This document shows, piece after piece, positions 1 to 7,164 of a stretch of 64,000 nt of DNA. The position numbers were made by a program, and so were the translations under genes. Below the pieces are notes generated by a model, which worked only from the letters and a program-made list of their open reading frames with translations, did no database searches and was not told where the DNA came from. The DNA lies in contig JBLHLT010000015.1 in the NCBI GenBank assembly GCA_047621325.1, positions 26,887 to 90,886 of the forward strand, written 5' to 3'. This stretch comes from Bermanella sp047621325. Its GTDB lineage: Bacteria > Pseudomonadota > Gammaproteobacteria > Pseudomonadales > Oceanobacteraceae. The stretch's first letter is position 1. The number at the start of each line of letters is the position of its first letter.

Positions 1-4
1 CACA

Positions 5-529
5 TTACTGCATGACATAATTAGTAAATAGAATTTGCTCTAAGCCGCCTTCTATTCCTGTTTCTTGCGTGACAATTCGTTGAATTTCTTCTTGCAGTTT
101 GATGCGTACACCCGCTCTGCCTTCTGCTGTGCGCAGGTATTCATAATCTTGCTGACTCAATAACGAAATAATAGAGCTACGAATCATTGGGCTGTGCATT
201 TCTAATGCGTCTGCTGTGCCTGGGTCTCGCGTCATGGCTTCCATATAAATTTGTAAATATCGCTGACGAGAGCCCACTTGATAGTTCACGATAAATTCAG
301 GTTTCAATTTAATATAAATCGCCGGGCCTGCCGAAGGGGCTACAGCTACTTCTTCTACCGCTTCAGCGGGTGCCTCTTCTATTGGTTTATCGTCACCACC
401 CATTAACAATAGTGCCGCTGCCACACCAATACCCACAACCAATACAGCAGCCACAATAATGATGATCATTTTTTTATTGCTTTTTGGTTCCGCTACTGGA
501 TCCAATTGCAATTCTTTTTCGTTAGCCAT
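5..529 (-). CDS. fliL: Flagellar basal body-associated protein FliL
   Basis: FliL is an inner-membrane protein that surrounds the stator around the flagellar basal body and supports torque generation. The 174-residue product has a charged cytoplasmic N-terminus, one membrane segment at about residues 21-43 (starting KMIIIIVAAVLVV), an acidic Pro/Ala linker, and the periplasmic FliL domain with the family-typical motif YLQIYMEAMTRDP. Length is normal for the family. The ATG is preceded by an AAGGTGA ribosome site and a sigma-54-type promoter about 30 bp upstream, so it probably begins a fliLMNOPQ-type operon that continues beyond the left edge. The stop codon lies inside the window, so the gene is complete. 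Confidence 0.93.
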   Translation of the reverse strand: MANEKELQLDPVAEPKSNKKMIIIIVAAVLVVGIGVAAALLLMGGDDKPIEEAPAEAVEEVAVAPSAGPAIYIKLKPEFIVNYQVGSRQRYLQIYMEAMTRDPGTADALEMHSPMIRSSIISLLSQQDYEYLRTAEGRAGVRIKLQEEIQRIVTQETGIEGGLEQILFTNYVMQ

Positions 530-559
530 ACGTCACCTTTTTGATGCTTAATTAAAATC

Positions 560-575
560 TGCAAGCCCTATGCCA
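560..575 (-). promoter_or_regulatory. Sigma-54 (RpoN) promoter of fliL
   Basis: The minus strand reads TGGCATAGGGCTTGCA, with the GG and GC dinucleotides exactly 10 bp apart. This is close to the RpoN consensus TGGCACG-N4-TTGCW. The predicted start near 549 leaves a leader of about 20 nt that contains the fliL ribosome site. In Vibrio and Pseudomonas, comparable flagellar class II/III operons are RpoN-dependent and activated by FlrA/FleQ or FlrC/FleR, both of which are encoded in this window. Confidence 0.75.
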
Positions 576-653
576 CGAACATGACAAACCATTTAGGTCG
601 GTTACGCCATTTGAATAGGGTATTTAAATAAGTGTAGACAAGAACAACAGAAG

Positions 654-671
654 AGCCTTGCCATCAAGGCT
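654..671 (-). terminator. Weak terminator-like hairpin after fliK
   Basis: A 7-bp stem (AGCCTTG/CAAGGCT) with a 4-base loop lies about 30 bp after the fliK stop. On the minus strand it is followed by a pyrimidine-rich but interrupted T tract. It may end the long fli-che transcript before the separate fliL promoter. The U tract is weak. Confidence 0.35.
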
Positions 672-701
672 GATGACAAGGTAAAAGCATGTGGATAAGT
701 G

Positions 702-2096
702 TTAAGCGAAGTAGTCCACTAAAGAATCACTCTCTAACGATATTCCCTCTGATTGATTGGATAAATCTGTATCTGAAAATTCACCATCGATGTTGCCATC
801 ACCGCTCGCTGTCCCCTGCGAATGTTCTTGCTCTTGCTGGCGGCCTTGCTCCGATACATTCACATCCGCAAGGTTAATGCCTTGCTGCTCTAACAGTTCC
901 CGTAGTCTGGGTGACTGCCCCTCTAAAGCATCACGTACCATTTGGTTATTACTCCCAAACGCCACGCTCACTTGATCATTTTGAACTTTTATTTTTACTT
1001 CCAGTGAGCCAAGCTCTGGTGGGTCCAATTGTATGCGAGCATTCTGAATGCCTTCACTGGCCATGATGCTAATACGCTTGGCCACTTGATCATTCCATTG
1101 TGGATGCTGAGGCGGAACATCCAATTTATTAAACGTAGAAAGCCGTTTTTCTTGTGGTTGTGTTTTTGCCGTATCCGTTTGATCCAGCGCCATTGATTTA
1201 AACGATTGAGAATCTTTTAAAACACCTGTCGCCGCATCAGCCGTATTCATTTTTACTTCTTGCATCAATGCCGGATCTTGGGTTTGAGGGCTCGCTGTCG
1301 CGGTGGCTTCTTTTAACATACTCAATGTTTTGGGTTGTTCATGAATCGATGTGCTGTCTAGGTCGATGCCATCTAAACTGGATTCATCTATTACCGGCTC
1401 CATACCAAGTTCATCAAGGTTGATCATTTTATTATTCTGCGCGCTTGTTCCCATTAACGGATTAACACCTTGTTGATTCGGATCTAATGGCTGAATCATT
1501 TCTCCCTGTGTGCGTTGTTGCATAGATTGGCGCAGGGTTAAATCAGATTGCGCCAATTTAACCTGAGTATCTTGATCGGTTAATGCTCCTTCCATTTTTA
1601 TAGACGCCAATTCTTCACCGTCTACATTATCCGCTATTTTAGGCTGCACATGAGGCTGCGCTCGACGTAAGCTTTCTAAATATTGCAGACCTTGCGGTTC
1701 ATCTACATCGGAGATTGGGGTGTTAATAGGCTGAATACTTTGTCCGTATAAAACACCTTCACTTTCTGCGTTTGTTTCTGGCTGATTTGTTAATGCTAGC
1801 GGCCCAATGAAGTCACTATCAAGCTGAGCTAACTGGTTATCTGCAAGAGCAGGGGTAGGTGGCAGATAAGCGGCAAACTCTTGCCCTGCTGGCAAACTAG
1901 AAAGATCGCTTGCCGCTTGTAGTTGTTCAAAAAAGCTTAACCCGCCTTCACCTTGATTCAGATCAGATGACGTCGAGTCCGCGGCCGAAACTGGGGTTAA
2001 AACCCCTGTTTTAGTCGTTAAAGGCTGAGATAGCGGGCTATTGTTAGCACTTTGAGTAACTGGGGATATAAGCGTAAATAAAGGTGATACTGGCAT
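702..2096 (-). CDS. fliK: Flagellar hook-length control protein FliK
   Basis: FliK is the exported molecular ruler that stops hook elongation and switches export specificity through FlhB. The N-terminal two thirds is a Gln/Ser/Asp-rich, low-complexity ruler region with little conservation. The C-terminal Flg_hook domain (roughly residues 330-430) carries the hallmark LDPPELGSLEVKIKV and the following VRDALEGQSPRLRELL. A short acidic tail follows. The start is placed at the ATG (MPVSPLF); an upstream in-frame TTG would add four residues and neither has a strong ribosome site. The gene is last in the fliE-to-fliK run and sits directly after hptB. Confidence 0.9.
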   Translation of the reverse strand: MPVSPLFTLISPVTQSANNSPLSQPLTTKTGVLTPVSAADSTSSDLNQGEGGLSFFEQLQAASDLSSLPAGQEFAAYLPPTPALADNQLAQLDSDFIGPLALTNQPETNAESEGVLYGQSIQPINTPISDVDEPQGLQYLESLRRAQPHVQPKIADNVDGEELASIKMEGALTDQDTQVKLAQSDLTLRQSMQQRTQGEMIQPLDPNQQGVNPLMGTSAQNNKMINLDELGMEPVIDESSLDGIDLDSTSIHEQPKTLSMLKEATATASPQTQDPALMQEVKMNTADAATGVLKDSQSFKSMALDQTDTAKTQPQEKRLSTFNKLDVPPQHPQWNDQVAKRISIMASEGIQNARIQLDPPELGSLEVKIKVQNDQVSVAFGSNNQMVRDALEGQSPRLRELLEQQGINLADVNVSEQGRQQEQEHSQGTASGDGNIDGEFSDTDLSNQSEGISLESDSLVDYFA

Positions 2097-2160
2097 GACG
2101 ATACCCAAACAATTCTAGATACTAAGAATTTGCAATGCTTAGGCCAAGTTTAGAAAATTA

Positions 2161-2490
2161 TTATAATTGCTGTAATTGCGTTTTAACCAACAAAAACTCT
2201 TGTTCAATTTGTTCAATAACTTGAGGAATATGATGTAAATCTTGGGCGCGGCCGGCATTTTCTACCGTTTGAAAAAGGGCTGATAAAGACTCAGCACAAA
2301 TATTGGCACTGGAACCTTTTAGGCTATGAGCAAGTTCAGCTGCTTCATGGCTATCGGTTGAATTAACCGCCACTTTTAACGCATTTAACTTAATGTCACT
2401 ATCTTGAATATAAGTCTGAATAAGATCGCTGAAGCTATCTTCCATAAGTTCTTTTAATTCTAGTATTTGCGCCATATTCAGATGTGACAT
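2161..2490 (-). CDS. hptB: Histidine phosphotransfer protein, HptB-like
   Basis: A single-domain HPt protein of 109 residues, built as a four-helix bundle, that passes phosphate between hybrid sensor kinases and a response regulator. The phospho-acceptor His lies in the canonical AHSLKGSSANI at about residue 60. It starts a few bases after hsbR, with a GAGGAG ribosome site inside the intergenic gap. In Pseudomonas aeruginosa HptB phosphorylates HsbR, encoded by the adjacent gene, and the same gene order (hsbA, hsbR, hptB) is seen here. The symbol is assigned by this synteny plus domain type; the HPt domain itself is certain. Confidence 0.85.
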   Translation of the reverse strand: MSHLNMAQILELKELMEDSFSDLIQTYIQDSDIKLNALKVAVNSTDSHEAAELAHSLKGSSANICAESLSALFQTVENAGRAQDLHHIPQVIEQIEQEFLLVKTQLQQL

Positions 2491-2495
2491 GGTAC

Positions 2496-4211
2496 TTACT
2501 CCTCAGGTTGCGTTTGCCACGATAGACAAACCTTAACTTTATTGCCTTTATCAAGGTAAGTAAGACTATCACACAAACTATAAATCAAGGGAATCCCCCT
2601 GCCTGAGTAAGCGATATTTTCATCGGGCTTAAAATTAAAGTTATTATTGTCGTATTCAAAGCCATCACCACTATCTTCTACAATAATGGTTAACTTCCCC
2701 CCGTTAGGGATAGGGCTAAGATCGAATTTAAATCGAACAAACGCATGCTCTAAAGACGCCATCGCTTGCATACGCTGTTTATAATACTCTGCAAACCCAT
2801 CTGCGGTTTTCTTTAATTCTGAACTTAAATTCAAAACACCATGTTCAAAAGCATTAGAAAATAATTCAGCCATCAATGTGTAAAGCTGACCGCTCATACG
2901 ACGCAGTGCGGGTACATCATTTAGTATATTAAGCATCACTGGTAATGGGTTAAATGTTTTTAGGGTCTCGTCTCTAAGGGTATAGGACATACTCCAATCG
3001 GTAGGTCCGGTAATCGCGCCACTGGATAAATCGATATCAACCTTGCCGATTTCTGATTCATCTACCATCGATAACTCTAATAACGTCGTATCATCATCGC
3101 GACCAATTTCACCTACGAATTCATTAACCTCTTTCAAAATATTTTCAAAATAAAGTGTGTGATCTGTATGTGTAAACGTTGAAAATAATCGCTCTTCACC
3201 AAACAATTCACCTTCAGAATTACGGGCTTCGATAATACCATCAGACCACATATAGAACTTATCACCGGGTAAAAATGCAACCGATTGAGTTTCAGCATCA
3301 AACGCCTGTGGAGAAAGCACACCCAAGGGTAAATGATTAGATTTAATATGCTCAGCTATACCTGTTTTATGACGGTATAATGCAAAATCGGGTAGGCCGC
3401 CCATCCATATTTCAAGCTCTTTACGTCTAAAACTAAGCGTTGCCATGCAGGTACAACAAAAGTAACCAACCGGTAAAATATTTTTTAGTTTACTATTCAT
3501 CTCTCGAAGAATATCGGCCATCAAAAAGCCTTTTGCGGTCATACCATAAAAAATCTCGGCGAGAGGCATCGCACCAATAGCCGCTGGTAAACCATGTCCG
3601 GTAAAATCACCTAATAATATATGAATACTGCCAGAGGGCTTTCTGGCGGCGAGTAAAACATCACCGTTGAAAATTGAAAATGGGGAAAGTAAATATTTGA
3701 TATTGGGAAGGTCTAAACAACCACTGTGCGCCACGTTGTCATACACTGCACGGGCAACTTGTTGCTCATGGCGCATGTGCTCATTATTTTCACGAATAAC
3801 ATCACGTTGCGCCTGCAAAATATTATGCATTTTAAGCATGCGACTAAACGCATTAATTTTGGCTTTTAAGATGACTTTATTATAGGGTTTAGAGATGAAA
3901 TCATCACCGCCACTTTCAAGGCATGCCGCTAAATCAGATGCCTCTTGTAACGATGTAAGAAAGATAATAGGAATCATATCTTCGCCGGCTAACGTCTTGA
4001 TTTCCTTAGCCGCTTGCTGCCCATTTAGGTTGGGCATAATGACATCAAGTAAAATAATGTCAGGTTTTTTCTCTAGGTATTGCTCAATGGCTTCATTGCC
4101 ATCTGCTGCTTCACAAACAGTGAGTCCCATTTGTTTAACAATGGCACACAGAATCATTCTGTCAGATTTATTATCATCTGCCACCAATACCTGAAGTGGT
4201 CTTTCATCCAT
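2496..4211 (-). CDS. hsbR: Response regulator with PP2C phosphatase and anti-sigma kinase-like domains, HsbR-like
   Basis: A three-domain partner-switching regulator of 571 residues. It has a receiver domain (about 1-125) with phospho-acceptor Asp in LLDVIMPNLNG; a SpoIIE/PP2C-type Ser/Thr phosphatase (about 165-385) with metal-binding motifs DFTGHG and DDTTLLEL; and a C-terminal GHKL ATPase (about 425-571) with N-box ELFSNAFEHG and G-box SGRGIPLI. In P. aeruginosa the homologous HsbR, controlled by HptB, sets the phosphorylation state of the anti-sigma antagonist HsbA, which in turn binds FlgM or a diguanylate cyclase. Its neighbours here are hsbA upstream and hptB downstream, supporting the same circuit. 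Confidence 0.88.
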   Translation of the reverse strand: MDERPLQVLVADDNKSDRMILCAIVKQMGLTVCEAADGNEAIEQYLEKKPDIILLDVIMPNLNGQQAAKEIKTLAGEDMIPIIFLTSLQEASDLAACLESGGDDFISKPYNKVILKAKINAFSRMLKMHNILQAQRDVIRENNEHMRHEQQVARAVYDNVAHSGCLDLPNIKYLLSPFSIFNGDVLLAARKPSGSIHILLGDFTGHGLPAAIGAMPLAEIFYGMTAKGFLMADILREMNSKLKNILPVGYFCCTCMATLSFRRKELEIWMGGLPDFALYRHKTGIAEHIKSNHLPLGVLSPQAFDAETQSVAFLPGDKFYMWSDGIIEARNSEGELFGEERLFSTFTHTDHTLYFENILKEVNEFVGEIGRDDDTTLLELSMVDESEIGKVDIDLSSGAITGPTDWSMSYTLRDETLKTFNPLPVMLNILNDVPALRRMSGQLYTLMAELFSNAFEHGVLNLSSELKKTADGFAEYYKQRMQAMASLEHAFVRFKFDLSPIPNGGKLTIIVEDSGDGFEYDNNNFNFKPDENIAYSGRGIPLIYSLCDSLTYLDKGNKVKVCLSWQTQPEE

Positions 4212-4232
4212 AACTGACCTCAGATCCTACGT

Positions 4233-4532
4233 TCAATCGATGGTAAACAGTTGCTCAAAGTTCGAAATCGTTAGTATCTTTTTGACATCGGAATTACAAC
4301 GACTTATTCGAACATTGGCACTCTCGCCACCAGCATGGTCGCGTAATAGCAGTAACATGCCCAAGGCAGAACTGTCTAAATAAGTCGCTCTGGACATATC
4401 TATTACATACTTATTCACCCCCGTATCCGCCTCTTCATAAGCATCACGAAATTCCTGATGGGCACTAAAGTCAAATCGTCCTTCTACAGTGATGGTTAGC
4501 TCATCACCTTTAACTGAAGTATTTATTGGCAT
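4233..4532 (-). CDS. hsbA: STAS-domain anti-sigma factor antagonist, HsbA-like
   Basis: A 99-residue single STAS domain of the SpoIIAA type, with phosphorylatable Ser in the loop YLDSSALGMLL. Unphosphorylated HsbA in P. aeruginosa sequesters the anti-sigma-28 factor FlgM and so frees FliA; phosphorylated HsbA engages HsbD. The start is an ATG with a clear AAGAGG ribosome site. The 90-bp gap to cheB may contain a secondary promoter, but none is convincing. The gene leads the hsbA-hsbR-hptB trio within the flagellar/chemotaxis run. Confidence 0.85.
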   Translation of the reverse strand: MPINTSVKGDELTITVEGRFDFSAHQEFRDAYEEADTGVNKYVIDMSRATYLDSSALGMLLLLRDHAGGESANVRISRCNSDVKKILTISNFEQLFTID

Positions 4533-4621
4533 GTCAAACCTCTTAATTTCCTTGGCATTGTTTTACTGCTTTAATTGAGCATAGTTGAAAAAAATAAAGT
4601 TGTTTAAATTAAATGTTTAAT

Positions 4622-5668
4622 TCATTGCTTTAAGCGTTTAACGATATGTGCCGCTATATGGTTTAAGGGCAATATGACATTTTCAGCCCCTAAGTCAACT
4701 GCCGAGCCGGGCATCCCCCATACCACTGAACTCTCTTTATCTTGCACAACGTTGTACGATCCCGCATGTTTCATACGTAACATAGCTGCTGCACCGTCAG
4801 ACCCCATTCCCGTTAGCATTATACCAATAGAACGCTTAGCTAACTGAGGGTTACGGGCGATTGAATCAAACAATACCTCAACAGAAGGTTTATGTAAGTT
4901 AACTCGCTCACCGTCATACACCTTGCAGTAAAAGTGACCGCCTTTTTGCATCACTTCAAATTGCTTATCACCCGGTGCAATATAAATATGTCCAGGCATG
5001 ATTTTATCACCGTCTTGCGCCTCACTAACTTCCTGTTGAAGAATGCCATTGATACGCTTAGCAAATGATGTGCTAAATACCGGAGGAATATGCTGTGTAA
5101 TGACGATTGGTGGCGTATCAATAGGCAGCATGGTGAGCAGCTCCCGAATGGCTTCTGTGCCACCTGTTGACGCACCAATGACGATTAAGGCATCTCGATT
5201 CAAGCCTTGTTTTTTAATCGGTTTAATAACAGGTTCAGCCTGCCTATTTGCTTGAATCTCTAACCGGCTGATATTTGCAACGGATGCCATTTTTACTTTT
5301 TCAATTATCTGTTGAGCGTATTCAATGAGTAATTCTGGTTTATCGGCACTAGGCTTACCAATGTAGTCAACCGCGCCAATTTCTAACGCCTCTAGCGTTG
5401 CAGGTGCGCCTTTTTGAGTGAGCGTTGATATCATGACCACAGGTAAAGGATGCAGACGCATTAAATTACGTAGAAAAGTAATGCCGTCCATTTTTGGCAT
5501 TTCGATATCAAGCGTAATCACATCCGGTTTTAAAGTCTTAATTTTGTCCCGAGCAATATAAGGATCAGCTGCCGTACCTACAACCTCAATATTTTTTTCA
5601 CCGGATAATATTTCAGTTAAAACTTTTCGTATTAAGATTGAATCATCTACGATCAGTACTTTAATCAT
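4622..5668 (-). CDS. cheB: Chemotaxis protein-glutamate methylesterase/glutamine deamidase CheB
   Basis: CheB removes methyl groups from chemoreceptors and is activated by phosphotransfer from CheA. The 348 residues contain an N-terminal receiver domain with Asp in TLDIEMPKMDG (about residue 55) and a C-terminal methylesterase with the catalytic triad in GASTGGTEA (Ser, about 167), TQHIPP (His, about 191) and TGMGSDGAAAM (Asp, about 289). Length is typical. It is preceded by cheD with an 11-bp gap and a GGGTGG ribosome site. It completes the cheR-cheD-cheB adaptation set. Confidence 0.96.
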   Translation of the reverse strand: MIKVLIVDDSILIRKVLTEILSGEKNIEVVGTAADPYIARDKIKTLKPDVITLDIEMPKMDGITFLRNLMRLHPLPVVMISTLTQKGAPATLEALEIGAVDYIGKPSADKPELLIEYAQQIIEKVKMASVANISRLEIQANRQAEPVIKPIKKQGLNRDALIVIGASTGGTEAIRELLTMLPIDTPPIVITQHIPPVFSTSFAKRINGILQQEVSEAQDGDKIMPGHIYIAPGDKQFEVMQKGGHFYCKVYDGERVNLHKPSVEVLFDSIARNPQLAKRSIGIMLTGMGSDGAAAMLRMKHAGSYNVVQDKESSVVWGMPGSAVDLGAENVILPLNHIAAHIVKRLKQ

Positions 5669-5679
5669 GACCCACCCTT

Positions 5680-6321
5680 TTAATCAAATAATTCAATATC
5701 AGAGTCATCTTTATGCTGCCTGATAGAATCTAGGTAACCCTTTTCACGTTCAATAATAGTTTCATTCGTAGTGGTCGTTATACGCCTTACTTTCACACAA
5801 CCCGTATCTGGAAAGTAAAGAATCTTTCTAGAAAACACATCACCCACATCAGCTGCTTTTACATTAATGCCTTCTTTTCGTAAAAAATCGTATGCAAACA
5901 GAATGTTACGCTGGCCAACATCGGTCATACTGGCCAGTACTTGCCCGCCACCAAATAATTTAATTTCTAAATTACGTTTCGAACAGCCAAGCTTATAAAG
6001 TGTATTCAATAGATACTCCATGGCCCAGTTTCCATATCGAGTCTCGGATGTATTGGCATCACTTCCCCACTGGGCGGAACTATGTTCGTTCTGAATAGGA
6101 AGCATAAAATGATTCATGCCACCTATGCCCAATGATACGTCGCGTACACAAGCACTAATGCATGAACCTAATACAGTACCAATCATCTCACCATGGGTTG
6201 TCACATAGAATTCGCCGGGTAATATTTTTGCACACCAAACATTAAGTTTGGGATCAAAATAGCGATTTACATGTTCGAAGCCTTTTTCAGCAGGGGGCTG
6301 ATTCAGTGGACTATGTGCCAT
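5680..6321 (-). CDS. cheD: Chemoreceptor glutamine deamidase CheD
   Basis: CheD deamidates selected Gln residues in chemoreceptors and can interact with CheC-type phosphatases where they exist. The 213-residue protein shows the family core, with catalytic Cys in TVLGSCISACVRD (about residue 52) and His in GGMNHFMLP (about residue 68), followed by the conserved KLFGGGQVLASM. It starts within a few bases of the cheR stop, consistent with translational coupling. It is longer than minimal CheD proteins (about 160 residues) because of N- and C-terminal extensions. Confidence 0.95.
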   Translation of the reverse strand: MAHSPLNQPPAEKGFEHVNRYFDPKLNVWCAKILPGEFYVTTHGEMIGTVLGSCISACVRDVSLGIGGMNHFMLPIQNEHSSAQWGSDANTSETRYGNWAMEYLLNTLYKLGCSKRNLEIKLFGGGQVLASMTDVGQRNILFAYDFLRKEGINVKAADVGDVFSRKILYFPDTGCVKVRRITTTTNETIIEREKGYLDSIRQHKDDSDIELFD

Positions 6322-6325
6322 TCAA

Positions 6326-7150
6326 TCACCGTATCTTTTTATAGATTGTTCGGCCCTTAGACTCGAATCGAGAAGTCATACCATGCAATGTTTCACTATG
6401 ACCTATAAACAAATGACCACCATCGTGAAGCTGATCGGCTAATCGCTCAAATAACTCTTTTTGGGTTTCTTTATTAAAATAAATAACCACATTTCGGCAG
6501 AATATGACGTCAAATTTTGCATTCATGGGCCAAGGCCCAAGTAAATTCAAGCGATTAAATTGAATCATTTCCTTGATATCAGGTTTCACGATTCCCATAC
6601 CGGTATTTGCGTTTTGCTGAAAACAAGAAAGATAGTCTTTAGGTAACTGCTCAATTTCAGTAAGCGGATAAATGCCTTCGCGGCCTTTTTTTAAAACATC
6701 ACTGTCTAAATCCGTGGCCAATATCTTAATATTATGCTGTTTTACCATCATATTTTTATGAAGTGTAATCGCAATACTATAAGGCTCAGGCCCTGTAGAG
6801 CACGCCGATGACCAAATACGAATCGGCGTCGACTTATTTTGTTTTTTCCATTGTGGAATGATTTCTTTTGCTAAATATTCAAAATGATGGGATTCACGAA
6901 AGAACGAAGTTAAATTCGTTGTAATTGAATTGACGAATTCATTCACTTCAGAAGTATGGTTAGCTTCTAAATGTTGGCAATACTGAGCGAAGTTTTTAAG
7001 ACCTAGTTTTCTAATGCGTCTTGAAATACGACTATAGACTAGTTCTTTTTTTTGGTCTCCCAATACAATACCACTGATATCGTAAGCCATGCCTGAGAGG
7101 CGTTTAAAATCCTCATCAGCCATTGGGAATTCCTTACCCGAGAAATCCAT
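6326..7150 (-). CDS. cheR: Chemotaxis protein methyltransferase CheR
   Basis: CheR is the SAM-dependent methyltransferase that methylates receptor glutamates. The 274 residues comprise the helical N-terminal CheR domain and the catalytic domain with SAM-binding IRIWSSACSTGPEPYSIA and the motif FDVIFCRNVVIYFN. It lies between the MCP and cheD. Two starts are possible: the ATG used here (AGAGAAG about 9 nt upstream), or an ATG 27 bp downstream at 7123 with a better placed AAGGA. The adjacent MCP carries a C-terminal CheR-docking pentapeptide, which supports a functional pairing. Confidence 0.95.
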   Translation of the reverse strand: MDFSGKEFPMADEDFKRLSGMAYDISGIVLGDQKKELVYSRISRRIRKLGLKNFAQYCQHLEANHTSEVNEFVNSITTNLTSFFRESHHFEYLAKEIIPQWKKQNKSTPIRIWSSACSTGPEPYSIAITLHKNMMVKQHNIKILATDLDSDVLKKGREGIYPLTEIEQLPKDYLSCFQQNANTGMGIVKPDIKEMIQFNRLNLLGPWPMNAKFDVIFCRNVVIYFNKETQKELFERLADQLHDGGHLFIGHSETLHGMTSRFESKGRTIYKKIR

Positions 7151-7164
7151 AATTCATTACTTCT

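Noticed and set aside
757..975. Plus-strand ORFs opposite fliK and other flagellar genes
   Set aside because: They lie wholly inside well-supported genes on the other strand and have no ribosome site, domain or expected codon use.
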